A stretch of 64,000 bases of DNA from NCBI GenBank assembly GCA_002721785.1, contig PBLO01000039.1, positions 101,572 through 165,571 on the forward strand, written 5' to 3'. Position 1 is the stretch's first letter, and every line of letters starts with the position of its first letter. This DNA is from Halieaceae bacterium. Its GTDB lineage: Bacteria; Pseudomonadota; Gammaproteobacteria; Pseudomonadales; Halieaceae. The notes under the pieces were generated by a model that saw only the letters and a program-made list of their open reading frames with translations, was not told the DNA's origin and did no database searches. This document shows positions 1 through 9,566 of this stretch, piece after piece. Made by a program: the position numbers and the translations under genes.

Positions 1-658
1 GGCCACGATGCTGCAGATACTTGGCGAATCGGGCGATGTAGATGGACATCGGAACCGATAACCCCATAGAGGCGTTGGGTACCTGCCAGAATTTCGGCAT
101 GGAGCGCGGGTGTGGGTAAGACGACAGTCCACCGCCCGCGCCGAGCTCCCGCCGATAATTCCGCAGTTGCTCCTCGCTGAGACGCCCCTCCAAAAATGCG
201 CGGGCGTAGATACCGGGCGCCGCATGCGGCTGTGGTAAGACAAGGTCTCCCCGACCCTGCGCGCTAAAAATATGATTAAAAGCGGTTTCTAGCGCCGTGG
301 CGCAAGATGCATAGGTTGCGATATGCCCGCCCAGACCGGCACCCTCGGCCTGCGCTCGCAAGATCATTGCCGCCGCGTTCCAACGAATGATGTTCTCGAT
401 CCGTTTTTCAATATCGAGGTCACCCGGATAATGCGGCTGCTCACTGGGCAACAGGGTATTGATATAAGGTGTGTTCAATAGCGCGTCAGATAGCGTGACG
501 CCCTGATCGACGCTGTAATCCTGAAGTCGCCTCAATAGCGCGCGAACACCCTCATCGCCATATTCGCGTCGGATGTCCTCAAGAGCAGCACGCCACTCCG
601 GCCAATCGCCGTCAACTAATACCGCGACATCACCGGGTGTTAATGGGGAATCGCGCAC
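1..658 (-). CDS. aceE: Pyruvate dehydrogenase E1 component, homodimeric type (N-terminal part, runs off window)
   Basis: This reading frame is absent from the ORF track because it runs off the left edge; I translated it by hand. The protein begins VRDSPLTPGDVAVLVDGDW and shows the AceE landmarks in order: LLNTPYINT, EQPHYPGDL, IRWNAAAMILRA, GLGGHIATYAS, AFNHIF, ARAFLEGRLSEEQL and LSSYPHPRSMPKFWQ. These match the N-terminal region of the thiamine-diphosphate E1 that decarboxylates pyruvate in the pyruvate dehydrogenase complex. The GTG at 658 is preferred because an in-frame TAA lies 11 codons upstream with no ATG between, and a GAGG stands 5 nt before it. The E2 and E3 genes would lie outside the window. 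A related 2-oxoacid E1 such as MdeB-type cannot be excluded from this part alone. Confidence 0.88.
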   Translation of the reverse strand, partial: MRDSPLTPGDVAVLVDGDWPEWRAALEDIRREYGDEGVRALLRRLQDYSVDQGVTLSDALLNTPYINTLLPSEQPHYPGDLDIEKRIENIIRWNAAAMILRAQAEGAGLGGHIATYASCATALETAFNHIFSAQGRGDLVLPQPHAAPGIYARAFLEGRLSEEQLRNYRRELGAGGGLSSYPHPRSMPKFWQVPNASMGLSVPMSIYIARFAKYLQHRG

Positions 659-768
659 AGCGCCCTCAGTGCAGGAACCCGAAACGATTTAGCATCTGGC
701 ACTTCCCCCTTCGATCACTCATGATTCGGATAGTAACGATACATGGGTGAAGGGCGCCAGCTGTAGCA

Positions 769-1365
769 ATGAGAAAAGCACTGGATAGGGTCAGTGGTGG
801 TTTGGGCTCCAAGCCTGCGCTGATCGTCGTTGATGTTGTGAGGGGATTTACGGACCCCTCATGTCCTTTGGGTTCCGAGGCAGATGAGGTTGTTGACGCG
901 AATGTGAGGCTCATGAACGCCTTCCATGACGCCAATTTACCGGTCGTCCTGACCACAGTCATTTATCGTGATGACCAGCAGGCCTCCGTTTTCCGGGCAC
1001 GCATTCCTGCCCTGAACTTACTGACGCCAGAATCGGAATGGGTTCTCTTCGACTCAAGACTACCTGTCGCGCCGGGTGACCTGCAGCTCGAGAAGCGCCA
1101 TGCCAGCAGCTTTCACGGTACCGAGCTGGACGAATGGTTGAGGGGCCAGAATGTCGACTCAGTCGTCGTGACAGGTCTGACTACGAGTGGATGCGTGCGC
1201 GCTACGGCAGTGGATGGCTTACAGAACAACTATCGCGTGGTGGTGCCAAGAGAGGCCTGTGGCGACCGAGACGAGCAGGCGCACGAGGCTAATCTGTACG
1301 ACCTTAACGCGAAGTACGCAGACGTCCTGTCTTTGGACGATACCTTAGCCCTACTCCCCCGCTGA
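769..1365 (+). CDS. Isochorismatase-family cysteine hydrolase
   Basis: A 198-residue protein of the isochorismatase/amidohydrolase fold. The expected catalytic triad is visible: Asp22 in LIVVDVVRGF, Lys109 in LEKRHASSF and Cys142 in TGLTTSGCVRATA, the last in the usual position after the cis-peptide TTSG. The sequence resembles the N-carbamoylsarcosine amidase / maleamate amidohydrolase branch, which hydrolyses amides, rather than true isochorismatase, but the substrate cannot be read from sequence. It is transcribed divergently from the aceE-like gene with about 110 bp between them. Its 3' end overlaps the convergent DUF1244 gene by 15 bp. Predicted cytoplasmic; no signal peptide. Confidence 0.85.
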   Translation: MRKALDRVSGGLGSKPALIVVDVVRGFTDPSCPLGSEADEVVDANVRLMNAFHDANLPVVLTTVIYRDDQQASVFRARIPALNLLTPESEWVLFDSRLPVAPGDLQLEKRHASSFHGTELDEWLRGQNVDSVVVTGLTTSGCVRATAVDGLQNNYRVVVPREACGDRDEQAHEANLYDLNAKYADVLSLDDTLALLPR

Positions 1366-1647
1366 AGGGTCTTGCTGGGCTGCGAATTGTGCGGCCTGCT
1401 CAGGCGTAGCTTCGGTCTGGTACTGCGCCTTCCACTCCGCGTAGGGCATCCCGTAGACGATTTCGCGCGCAGCCTCTTTATCGATAGAACGGCCTTCTTC
1501 CGCAGCCGCCTCGGCGTACCATTTTGATAAGCAGTTCCGACAAAAACCGGCCAGATTCATCAGGTCGATATTCTGAACATCTTTACGGTTGTCCAGATGC
1601 GACAGTAATCGGCGAAATACCGCCGCCTCAATCTGTTGGTCACTCAT
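1351..1647 (-). CDS. DUF1244 domain-containing protein
   Basis: A 98-residue cytoplasmic protein matching the short DUF1244 family of proteobacteria. The family hallmarks are present: a helical N-terminus, NLAGFCRNCLSKWYAEAA with its paired cysteines, and EIVYGMPYAEWKAQYQ. The function of the family is unknown. The gene is last in the long minus-strand series that ends with dnaE and a Nudix gene; the gap to the Nudix stop is 17 bp, so it is probably cotranscribed. Its 3' end overlaps the convergent hydrolase gene by 15 bp, and no separate terminator is visible. Confidence 0.85.
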   Translation of the reverse strand: MSDQQIEAAVFRRLLSHLDNRKDVQNIDLMNLAGFCRNCLSKWYAEAAAEEGRSIDKEAAREIVYGMPYAEWKAQYQTEATPEQAAQFAAQQDPSAGE

Positions 1648-1664
1648 ACCGGCACACTCCTCGG

Positions 1665-2132
1665 TCAGTCTTTAGTTGAATACTCAGCATCGACAAGGAG
1701 TTCACTAATCAGCAGACCCTGCCCGGGATAGCGCCATTCCTCGTCTCCTAAAACGTCGGGGCGCTGCCACGCCACCTCCCTCACTTCGAGCGGGCGATGA
1801 ATACGCGGTGACGCATTGGCCGCTGCATCACACCAATACAGATGAAATCCGTTGTCAAAAACGGTCGCGAGCTGCGTCGCCGTCACGGCAATCCCCGTCT
1901 CTTCAAAAACCTCTCTCTCGGCACCACAGGAGGCACTTTCGCCCGGTTTCACGCTACCACCCGGCAGCGCCCACTCTCCTAGCCAGCTCCGGACCAGCAA
2001 CGCGGCATCGCCCTCCCGCACAAGACAACCAGCACTGGGAGCCGTTCGACCATCCCCCTCACTGGAGCAGGGAGGCGGCGTATCGCCACACCCCGTCACC
2101 AGCGCGCAAAAAATCAAGACACTAAGCCTCAT
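1665..2132 (-). CDS. Nudix hydrolase with lipoprotein-type signal peptide
   Basis: With the start at 2132 the protein is 155 residues. It begins MRLSVLIFCALVTGC, a short signal peptide with a lipobox-like VTGC at Cys15, then a Nudix domain. The Nudix box GSVKPGESASCGAEREVFEETG (about residues 59-80) fits GX5EX7REUXEEXG exactly, so the Mg-binding glutamates are present. Known Nudix enzymes cleave nucleoside diphosphates linked to another moiety, and most are cytoplasmic. The ATG overlaps the dnaE stop out of frame. The ORF-track start at 2231 would lie 110 bp inside dnaE and bury the hydrophobic segment, so I reject it. The Nudix identity is firm; export as a lipoprotein is inference from the N-terminus. 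Confidence 0.8.
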   Translation of the reverse strand: MRLSVLIFCALVTGCGDTPPPCSSEGDGRTAPSAGCLVREGDAALLVRSWLGEWALPGGSVKPGESASCGAEREVFEETGIAVTATQLATVFDNGFHLYWCDAAANASPRIHRPLEVREVAWQRPDVLGDEEWRYPGQGLLISELLVDAEYSTKD

Positions 2133-5100
2133 ACACCCAATCCGCCGCATCGTTACCGACCGCGATACGAAGCTCATCGAGCAACGCATCGCTTGGATGC
2201 ACTTGCCATGCTCCTCCCAAACGCACTGCAACAGAACCCTTCGGCTGTACGTACTCCATTACCACCGGGCACTGCCCACCAACGGCCGTGCGCAGCGTAT
2301 TCGCCAGCATCGTATTAAAGCGCTCGTCCACGCGGTGGCTGGCCACGCGCAGCCGCAACTGCGATACCTTCGCTTTTCTCGCCTGCTCAAGCGACCGAGC
2401 TGTTTTGGTACGCATCGCCAATCCACCGTTGAAGTCGTCCGTCTGCAAGCGCCCATCGAGCAGAACAATGCGATCCTTTTGTAGTAGATCCCGATGCTCG
2501 GTAAACACATCGTTGTAAACGGTCGCCTCGATCTGACCCGACCCGTCGTCAAGGGTTAACACCGCCATCGGCCCTCTCTGGGTTTTGATCGTCCGAATAT
2601 CGAGGATGAGCCCCGCTACCACCGCCTGATTGGTGGCCTGTAGCTCGCGAATACGCCGCGGTGCAAATTTGCGGACCTCTGCCTCGTAGGCCTCCATCGG
2701 GTGACCACTCAAAAAACTCCCCAGACTCTCTTTTTCTGCGTTGAGTAGTTCCGTCAGCGTCCAGGGACGCGCACCGCGGTGCTCCTGATACAGGTCGTCC
2801 GTCTCATCGCTGGCCGCGATCACTTCGCCGAACAGGTCATCGATACCCGCCGCTGAATTACTGGCAACCTGTTCCGCACCCTTGATCGCGTCGTCCAAAG
2901 CGGCCAACAGCACCCACCGCTCGACGCCTAGCTCATCCAGAGCGCCGCTCTTGATTACGGCTTCCAAAGCTCTGCGATTGACCTTTCGTGGATCTGTGCG
3001 CGCACACAAGTCGAACAGACTCGTAAACGGCCCTTCCTCCCGCGCGGCCAGCAAGCTGTCGATCGGACCTTCACCTAACCCTTTGATGGCGCCAAGGCCG
3101 TATCGAATCTGACCGTCGTCGTCGACTGAGAAGGCGTACTGGCCGGACTGAATTGAGGGTGGCTGTAGCACCAGCCCCATGCGCTTCGCTTCATCGCGGA
3201 AGGTCAGTAGCTTATCCGTGTTATCGATCTCGGAGCTCATGACTGCCGCCATGAACTCGGCAGGATGGTGGGTCTTCAACCAGGCGGTATGGTACGACAC
3301 CAGTGCGTAGGCGGCGGAGTGGGACTTGTTGAAGCCATAGCCCGCGAACTTCTCGACCAGATCGAATATTTTGATCGCCAGCGTGGGATCAATCCCCTGT
3401 GCCGCTGCACCCTCTTCGAAGACGCTTCGCTGCTTCGCCATTTCTTCGGGCTTTTTCTTGCCCATCGCGCGGCGTAGAAGATCCGCGCCACCCAGCGTGT
3501 AACCTGCCAATACCTGCGCGATCTGCATCACCTGCTCCTGATACAGAATGATGCCGTAGGTCGGCTCGAGGATCGGCTTCAACCACTCATGCTGATACTG
3601 GGCGTCGGGATATGCCAGAGGCTCCCGTCCGTGCTTGCGATTGATGAAATTTTCAACCATGCCCGATTGCAAGGGGCCGGGACGGAATAGCGCCACCAGA
3701 GCGATGATGTCTTCGAAGCAGTCGGGGCGCAAATTCTTGATCAGCTCTTTCATGCCGCGGCTTTCCAACTGGAAAACGGCCGTGGTATCCCCCGCCTGCA
3801 ACAACTCAAAGACCTGGGGGTCATCTAGCGCAATGCCTTCGATATCCAAAGGCGCCTGTGCCCGCGCATCGATCATCTGGATCGCCCATTGGATGATCGT
3901 GAGGGTGCGCAGGCCAAGAAAGTCGAACTTAACGAGGCCGGCTTCCTCAACGTCATTCTTGTCATATTGCGTGACGACGCCTGAGCCATCCTCATCGCAG
4001 TAAATCGGGGAGAAATCCGTCAACTCACTGGGCGCAATCACGACGCCGCCCGCGTGTTTGCCAGCGTTACGCGTCACGCCTTCCAACTGCACTGCCATGT
4101 CCCAGATTTCCTGCGCGGAGCTGTCCTCCTCGAGTAGCCTGACGAGCTGCTCCTCTTGCTCAAGGGCCTTGGAGAGCGTCATGCCCACCTCAAACGGAAT
4201 CAACTTCGACATGCGATCTGCCAATCCGTATGGCTTACCTTGAACACGCGCCACGTCCCGCACAACCGCCTTGGCAGCCATGGTGCCAAAAGTGATGATT
4301 TGGGATACCGCCTGCCGACCGTAGGTCTGCGCGACGTATTCGATCACTTCATCACGCCGTTCCATACAGAAGTCGACGTCAAAGTCCGGCATCGAGACCC
4401 GCTCGGGGTTGAGAAAGCGCTCGAAGAGCAGGTCATACGCAATCGGGTCCAAGTCGGTAATACCCAGCGCATACGCGACCAGGGAGCCCGCGCCCGATCC
4501 ACGTCCCGGACCTACAGGGATATCCTGCTCTTTGGCCCATCGGATGAAGTCCATGACCACCAGGAAGTAGCCGGGGAATCCCATCTGGTTAATCGTATTG
4601 AGCTCAAAGTCGAGCCGTTCACGGTAGGGCGCCAACTGCTCATATGTCCAATCGGGGAAACGCTGTTGTAGCCCCTCGAAAGACAGCCGGCTCAAAAACG
4701 CCTCGATGGTCTCCCCATCAGGAACAGGGTAGTCAGGTAAAAAAGGCTGCCCCAGATTGATTGATACCGAACAGCGTCGCGCAATCTCGACGGTGTTCTC
4801 CAACGCCTCAGGGATGTCGGCAAACAGCTCGGCCATCTCCTCCGCGCTGCGCAGATACTGCTGGTCGGAGTACATCCTTAGCCTGCGAGGATCATCGAGT
4901 GTCCGCCCATCTCCGATGCAAACGCGAGCCTCATGCGCCTCAAATTCTTCGGCCTCCAGAAACCGCACGTCATTGGTCGCCACGACCGGGCATGCTCGTT
5001 CGGCCGCCAGCGCCACAGCGGCATGTACGTAATCCTCCTCGTCCGCTCGGCCTGTACGCTGAAGTTCAATATAGAAGCGGTCGGAAAACGTCGATTGCCA

Positions 5101-5565
5101 GAACTCAAGTGCCGCACGTGCATCGGCATCGCGCCCATTGAGTAGGGCCTGTCCGATATCGCCCTGCTTGCCTCCAGACAGCGCAATCACCCCCTCTGCA
5201 TACTCAGCGACCCATTCCTGCTGTACTCGAGGGCGACCGAGATACTGTCCCTGCTGATAAGAGCGAGACAGCAACAGCATCAAGTTTTGGTACCCGGTTT
5301 CGTTTTGCGCCAAGAGACATAACTCGAAATGCCGCTCATGATCATGGGGGTCCAGAACGTGCACGTCAGCGCCAACAATCAGCTTGATACCCAGATCCGC
5401 GGCCGCCTTGTAGGCCTTCACCAAGCCAAAAAAATTGTGGTGATCCGTAATGGCTACCGCAGGCATGCCCAATTCCGCCACCCGGCCTAGAGCGGGGCGT
5501 ATGCGGAGCAAACCATCAATCAGAGAGTATTCGGTGTGAAGACGGAGGTGAACAAACGAGGTCAT
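2122..5565 (-). CDS. dnaE: DNA polymerase III alpha subunit
   Basis: The replicative polymerase subunit, 1147 residues against 1160 in E. coli. The N-terminal PHP domain contains RLHTEYSLIDGLLR (about 8-21) and ITDHHN (39-44). The polymerase core contains GPGRGSGAGSLVAYALGITDLDP (about 352-374) and PDFDVDFCMERRDEVIEY, where Asp396 and Asp398 correspond to the E. coli catalytic Asp401/Asp403. The fingers and helix-hairpin-helix region (FAGYGFNKSHSAAYAL) and an OB-fold region near the C-terminus (AVVAGLILDIRTIKTQRG) follow. The gene lies 9 bp downstream of rnhB, as usual in gammaproteobacteria. accA, which follows dnaE in E. coli, is replaced here by the Nudix gene. Confidence 0.98.
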   Translation of the reverse strand: MTSFVHLRLHTEYSLIDGLLRIRPALGRVAELGMPAVAITDHHNFFGLVKAYKAAADLGIKLIVGADVHVLDPHDHERHFELCLLAQNETGYQNLMLLLSRSYQQGQYLGRPRVQQEWVAEYAEGVIALSGGKQGDIGQALLNGRDADARAALEFWQSTFSDRFYIELQRTGRADEEDYVHAAVALAAERACPVVATNDVRFLEAEEFEAHEARVCIGDGRTLDDPRRLRMYSDQQYLRSAEEMAELFADIPEALENTVEIARRCSVSINLGQPFLPDYPVPDGETIEAFLSRLSFEGLQQRFPDWTYEQLAPYRERLDFELNTINQMGFPGYFLVVMDFIRWAKEQDIPVGPGRGSGAGSLVAYALGITDLDPIAYDLLFERFLNPERVSMPDFDVDFCMERRDEVIEYVAQTYGRQAVSQIITFGTMAAKAVVRDVARVQGKPYGLADRMSKLIPFEVGMTLSKALEQEEQLVRLLEEDSSAQEIWDMAVQLEGVTRNAGKHAGGVVIAPSELTDFSPIYCDEDGSGVVTQYDKNDVEEAGLVKFDFLGLRTLTIIQWAIQMIDARAQAPLDIEGIALDDPQVFELLQAGDTTAVFQLESRGMKELIKNLRPDCFEDIIALVALFRPGPLQSGMVENFINRKHGREPLAYPDAQYQHEWLKPILEPTYGIILYQEQVMQIAQVLAGYTLGGADLLRRAMGKKKPEEMAKQRSVFEEGAAAQGIDPTLAIKIFDLVEKFAGYGFNKSHSAAYALVSYHTAWLKTHHPAEFMAAVMSSEIDNTDKLLTFRDEAKRMGLVLQPPSIQSGQYAFSVDDDGQIRYGLGAIKGLGEGPIDSLLAAREEGPFTSLFDLCARTDPRKVNRRALEAVIKSGALDELGVERWVLLAALDDAIKGAEQVASNSAAGIDDLFGEVIAASDETDDLYQEHRGARPWTLTELLNAEKESLGSFLSGHPMEAYEAEVRKFAPRRIRELQATNQAVVAGLILDIRTIKTQRGPMAVLTLDDGSGQIEATVYNDVFTEHRDLLQKDRIVLLDGRLQTDDFNGGLAMRTKTARSLEQARKAKVSQLRLRVASHRVDERFNTMLANTLRTAVGGQCPVVMEYVQPKGSVAVRLGGAWQVHPSDALLDELRIAVGNDAADWVYEA

Positions 5566-5574
5566 GGGAGAACG

Positions 5575-6186
5575 CTATCCCACCTCGGGGTGTGCCAGCA
5601 AGCGTTTCACCGGCGCAAAGCTTCGGCGATGGATCGGCGTGACGCCTAACCGCTCTAAAGCTGCCAAATGTGCCTTGGTCGGGTAACCCTTGTGTTGATC
5701 AAATCCGTACCCGGGATACTGATCATGCAGCGCCTGCATTTCCCCGTCCCGCTGCACCTTAGCCAGTATTGATGCCGCGCCGATTGCCGGTTCGCGGAGA
5801 TCGCCTTTCACAATAGCGCGTGACTCAAAAGACCATCGAGGCAGTCGATTACCGTCAACCAGTACTAGCGTTGGCGTAACACTCAGCCCTTCGACCGCCC
5901 GTCGCATAGCCAATAACGACGCCTCAAGAATATTGAGCTCATCGATCTCGGCAACAGTCGCTCTACCCAAAGCCCAGCTGATAGCCTCTTTGCGAATCAC
6001 GTCCGCCAAGCACTCGCGATGCTTTGCCGTCAGCGCTTTTGAGTCGGTGACCCCCGCCGGAGCGGGATCTGACAAAATCACCGCCGCCGCCACCACATCC
6101 CCGGCCAGAGGGCCCCGCCCTACCTCGTCGACACCGGCAATGATGTGTGAAGACGTATCGTGAAAAAGATCATCCTCACGCACCAT
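5575..6186 (-). CDS. rnhB: Ribonuclease HII
   Basis: Removes RNA from RNA-DNA hybrids and cuts at single embedded ribonucleotides. The RNase HII motif [21 protein letters not shown] holds the first two acidic catalytic residues (Asp20, Glu21 from the ATG). Further conserved blocks are [23 protein letters not shown] and the family C-terminal region with [14 protein letters not shown] start at the ATG at 6186, which overlaps the lpxB TGA as TGATG. The ORF track begins one codon earlier at a TTG. The gene sits between lpxB and dnaE as in E. coli, and the tight overlaps argue for translational coupling. Confidence 0.96.
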   Translation of the reverse strand: MVREDDLFHDTSSHIIAGVDEVGRGPLAGDVVAAAVILSDPAPAGVTDSKALTAKHRECLADVIRKEAISWALGRATVAEIDELNILEASLLAMRRAVEGLSVTPTLVLVDGNRLPRWSFESRAIVKGDLREPAIGAASILAKVQRDGEMQALHDQYPGYGFDQHKGYPTKAHLAALERLGVTPIHRRSFAPVKRLLAHPEVG

Positions 6187-7319
6187 CAAGCGACCAACGG
6201 AGCGAGGGCATTCATACTTCGCTCGGCGAAGTTTCCACCAATCTGATCCGCCAACTCATTGAAACACGTCACTTGCTGAGCACCGCCGCCCTCAAGCAAC
6301 ACGGATACTTCATGCACCATTCGCTCGACAGTCGCCTCTGTCTGTAATAGCTCTGGCGCCACCGCCCGGCCCGCCAAAATATTCGGCAATCCGACATGCG
6401 GCGTCTTGACCATTCTCGACAGCACCGCCCATGAGGCCGCTGCCATGCGATACGCAATGACCATTGGCTTGCGGAGAAACATCGCTTCCAAGGTCGCAGT
6501 TCCCGAAGCAATCAGCAGTGCATCACTGGCACGCATGGCTTCTCTGCCTCGACCCAGTGCCACAGTGACCGGCAGTTCGCGCCCATCCAACAACGCGTTT
6601 ATCTGTGCGCATCTGTCTTCATTCGCGGCCGGCACCACAAAGTGGAGTTCGGGGTAACGTCGGTGTAATTCCGCCATTGTCTCGACAAACCGAGGCATCA
6701 GATGGCGTACTTCGCTCTCACGACTACCAGGCAAGATACCGAGAATGGTGCGGTCAGTTGGCAGGTCCAGCTGCTGCCGGATCTCGCTGACCGAGGCCAA
6801 CTGCGTGAGCTCATCTACCAAAGGGTGACCAACACATACTGCGTCGACGCCCGCTTGCCGGTATAGGTCGACCTCAAAGGGCAGTAAACACAGCATTCGA
6901 TCGACTGAAGCGCGAATACTCCGGACGCGACCGCTTCGCCACGCCCATACGGAGGGGCTCACCAGATGAGCAGTCGGCACACCAGATGCTTTTAACCGTC
7001 TTTCAATGGGGAGATTGAAGTCAGGGCTATCAACCCCCAAAAACAGCTGAGGCCGCAGATTCAGTTGCTGCGCAATCAGCCGCCGGCGAATTCTCAGCAA
7101 CTCGGGGAGGCGTTTGAGGGGCTCTACCAGACCCATTACTGCTAACCGCTCCATCGGGGCAAGCGATCGCAGACCCAGCGCTGTCATTTCTGGCCCGCCA
7201 ATGCCACTGAGTTTCAGGGTCGTGCCGGCTTGCTGCCAGGTTTTCAGTACCGAGCCGGCCAACATATCGCCTGAGGTCTCTCCAGCGCAGATACCCAATC
7301 TCAGCGAGGGCGCCGACAC
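6186..7319 (-). CDS. lpxB: Lipid-A-disaccharide synthase
   Basis: A glycosyltransferase of family GT19 that joins UDP-2,3-diacylglucosamine and lipid X at the inner face of the cytoplasmic membrane. The 377-residue protein shows the family start [18 protein letters not shown], then [70 protein letters not shown] and [20 protein letters not shown]. It starts with GTG and shares one base with the lpxA stop (TAGTG), so the lpxD-fabZ-lpxA-lpxB block is very tightly packed. Confidence 0.97.
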   Translation of the reverse strand: MSAPSLRLGICAGETSGDMLAGSVLKTWQQAGTTLKLSGIGGPEMTALGLRSLAPMERLAVMGLVEPLKRLPELLRIRRRLIAQQLNLRPQLFLGVDSPDFNLPIERRLKASGVPTAHLVSPSVWAWRSGRVRSIRASVDRMLCLLPFEVDLYRQAGVDAVCVGHPLVDELTQLASVSEIRQQLDLPTDRTILGILPGSRESEVRHLMPRFVETMAELHRRYPELHFVVPAANEDRCAQINALLDGRELPVTVALGRGREAMRASDALLIASGTATLEAMFLRKPMVIAYRMAAASWAVLSRMVKTPHVGLPNILAGRAVAPELLQTEATVERMVHEVSVLLEGGGAQQVTCFNELADQIGGNFAERSMNALAPLVA

Positions 7320-8089
7320 TAACGAACTATGCCCCTCTGTGACTGTTTGAGCGAGTCGATGAGTATCTGAATACTCGGCGTCTCAGCTACCATGCCCTGC
7401 AGTCGCTCGAGCGCGGCGTCCAATGTGAGGCCTTGGCGGTAAATAATTTTAAAGGCTCGCCTCAGCTCACCGATTTCGGCTGTGTCAAAACCCCGCCGCC
7501 GCAATCCCTCGGAGTTGATCGTCTTGGCCTCCGCTGGACTGCCTGCCACCGTGACGAAAGCCGGCACATCCTTCCCAACCGACGTACCCATTCCGCTGAA
7601 ACTGTGAGGACCAATTTTGCAAAACTGATGCACCAGGGTGTAACCCGACAGAATCGCCCAATCACCCACAACAACGTGGCCTGCCAGTGCCGTGTTGTTG
7701 ACCAGAATGGTGTCATTGCCAATCACGCTGTCATGGCCAACGTGCACATAGGCCATCAATAAATTGCGATCACCAATTGCCGTGAGCGACCGATCCTGCA
7801 CCGTCCCACGATGAATCGTCACATTCTCGCGAATCACATTGTCGTCACCGATATGAAGCTCGGTCGGTTCGTCTCGGTACTTCAGGTCTGGGGTTGCCTC
7901 ACCGACCGTCGAGAACTGGTAAATGTGATTACGAGCCCCGATGCGGGTTGGCCCCTTGATCACCACGTGGGATTCAATCTTGGTGTCTTCACCAATCTCA
8001 ACATCGGGGCCGACCAGCGTCCAAGGTCCGACCTCTACCGAGTCGTGTAGACGCGCAGAGGGGTCAATGATGGCGGTCTCGTGGATCAC
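7319..8089 (-). CDS. lpxA: Acyl-ACP--UDP-N-acetylglucosamine O-acyltransferase
   Basis: Catalyses the first step of lipid A synthesis, transferring a 3-hydroxyacyl chain to UDP-GlcNAc. The 256-residue protein consists of left-handed beta-helix hexapeptide repeats (IIDPSARL, VEVGPWTLVGPDVEIG, ALAGHVVVGDWAILSGYTLVHQF). His119 in YVHVGHDS aligns with the catalytic His125 of E. coli. A helical C-terminal part begins at RRGFDTAEIGELRRAFK. Starts with GTG three bases after the fabZ stop. Chain-length specificity cannot be read reliably. Confidence 0.97.
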   Translation of the reverse strand: MIHETAIIDPSARLHDSVEVGPWTLVGPDVEIGEDTKIESHVVIKGPTRIGARNHIYQFSTVGEATPDLKYRDEPTELHIGDDNVIRENVTIHRGTVQDRSLTAIGDRNLLMAYVHVGHDSVIGNDTILVNNTALAGHVVVGDWAILSGYTLVHQFCKIGPHSFSGMGTSVGKDVPAFVTVAGSPAEAKTINSEGLRRRGFDTAEIGELRRAFKIIYRQGLTLDAALERLQGMVAETPSIQILIDSLKQSQRGIVR

Positions 8090-8092
8090 GAC

Positions 8093-8527
8093 TCAGCGGT
8101 CTGCACACAGGATGGTGGCGGACGCCGCAAGCTCGTCATCGACTCGGGCCTCGACCTCGAACTTCCAGATTCCGCGGCGCTCACTGACAATACTTGCGAA
8201 CAACATGACCTGATCACCGGGCACGCAGGGGCGCTTAAAGCGCAGGTTGTCGGCACCAACGAAGTAGTAAATTGATCCGTCAGCAGGCGTCTTATCCATG
8301 GTGACAAAGCCCAGAATACCCGCGGCCTGCGCCATGGCCTCAACCAACAACACGCCGGGGAATACCGGTTTATCCGGAAAATGCCCGTCAAAGAAAGGTT
8401 CGTTAATCGTCAGGTTTTTGTAAGCTTGGATACGCTTTCCCGGCTCAACTGACACCACACGGTCCACCAGCAAGAAGGGATATCGGTGAGGGAGTCGATT
8501 GCGAATTTCTTCAATGTCGAGTGTCAC
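8093..8527 (-). CDS. fabZ: 3-hydroxyacyl-[acyl-carrier-protein] dehydratase
   Basis: Hot-dog-fold dehydratase of fatty-acid elongation, in the lpx cluster because it competes with LpxA/LpxD for 3-hydroxyacyl-ACP. I start at the GTG at 8527 ([20 protein letters not shown]), which overlaps the lpxD TGA as GTGA and gives 144 residues, the normal length. The ORF-track start adds 35 residues that lie inside lpxD. Catalytic His49 is in [17 protein letters not shown] and Glu63 in [13 protein letters not shown]. Confidence 0.96.
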   Translation of the reverse strand: MTLDIEEIRNRLPHRYPFLLVDRVVSVEPGKRIQAYKNLTINEPFFDGHFPDKPVFPGVLLVEAMAQAAGILGFVTMDKTPADGSIYYFVGADNLRFKRPCVPGDQVMLFASIVSERRGIWKFEVEARVDDELAASATILCADR

Positions 8528-9561
8528 GCCTTGCCATCCTCCTGCTGATCGAGACCGGTCGCTTTCTCTAGCTCCGCGATGCGTTTTGCCATCTGGTCTA
8601 ACTGGGTAAATCGTGAGGCACTTCTCAGCCACGCTCTGAGAGGTTGTACGGGCGTCCCCGACGAATAGTGCCCCGCCTCAGTCACTGAGCTCGCCACTCT
8701 ACCCTGACCGCCAATATGCACATCGTCGGCAATAACAAGATGGCCTGCCATACCAGCCTGCCCAGCAATCACACACCGGTCTCCAATTTGTGTACTGCCG
8801 GAGATGCCGGCTTGTGAAGCAATCGCCGTCTGACGGCCGACGCGCACACCATGCGCGATCTGGACAAGGTTATCGATGATCGCGCCATCGTCCACGACAG
8901 TGTCTTCTAGAGCCCCGCGATCGACGGTCGAGTTCGCACCGATTTCAACGTCATCACCGATCACAACCGTTGCGAGTTGCTCGATTTTTACCCAGCCCGC
9001 GTCGCTCGGTGCGTAGCCAAATCCATCAGCGCCAATCGTTGCGTTGGGATGAATCGTGCAGCGCTGTCCAATTTTCACCGCGTGACAGATCACCGCCCCC
9101 GGTTTGATCACGGTATCGTTGCCAATTGTCGCGCCATGACCGATGTATACACCCGCACCAATCCAGACCCGATCGCCCAGCACTGCGTCCGCCTCGACGC
9201 AGGCCCCGGCATCGATCGTTACTGCGTCGCCCAAGAGAACGCTTTCCGCCACAGTCGCTGCAGTGTGAATATCGCCCGAGGGCGCCGGATGGTTGTCGAA
9301 AACCCGGGTCGCATGGGCATAGCTAACGTAAGGAGTTGGACTTAGTAGCGCGGAACCAGACCACGCCTCAAGCCAATCTGGATGCAAAATTACAGCACCC
9401 GCCTCCGTTTTCTCCAAACGGTGCAGGTGCTTTTTTTCCGAGACGAAGCTGAGGTGCTCGGGCTTAGCAACATCAATCGCTGCCAAACCGTCGAGAGGGG
9501 TATCAGGATCCCCGTGAAGCTCGAGCTCCAGGTGTGTCGCGAGCTCCCCGAGGGTCGGCAT
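8524..9561 (-). CDS. lpxD: UDP-3-O-acylglucosamine N-acyltransferase
   Basis: Third enzyme of lipid A synthesis; adds the N-linked 3-hydroxyacyl chain. The protein has 345 residues, close to the E. coli 341. An N-terminal uridine-binding domain ([33 protein letters not shown]) is followed by a long series of hexapeptide repeats. The catalytic region [28 protein letters not shown] carries the conserved histidine. A coiled C-terminal helix ([17 protein letters not shown]) closes the protein. Separated from skp by 5 bp. Confidence 0.97.
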   Translation of the reverse strand: MPTLGELATHLELELHGDPDTPLDGLAAIDVAKPEHLSFVSEKKHLHRLEKTEAGAVILHPDWLEAWSGSALLSPTPYVSYAHATRVFDNHPAPSGDIHTAATVAESVLLGDAVTIDAGACVEADAVLGDRVWIGAGVYIGHGATIGNDTVIKPGAVICHAVKIGQRCTIHPNATIGADGFGYAPSDAGWVKIEQLATVVIGDDVEIGANSTVDRGALEDTVVDDGAIIDNLVQIAHGVRVGRQTAIASQAGISGSTQIGDRCVIAGQAGMAGHLVIADDVHIGGQGRVASSVTEAGHYSSGTPVQPLRAWLRSASRFTQLDQMAKRIAELEKATGLDQQEDGKA

Positions 9562-9566
9562 GGGCT

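Noticed and set aside
666-719. 18-codon ORF (MSDRRGKCQMLNRFGFLH) just before the aceE start, considered as a leader peptide
   Set aside because: No run of regulatory codons and no attenuator-like hairpins; probably chance.
1852-2484. 210-residue ORF on the plus strand
   Set aside because: Antisense to the Nudix gene and the dnaE 3' end; composition is unlike a real protein.
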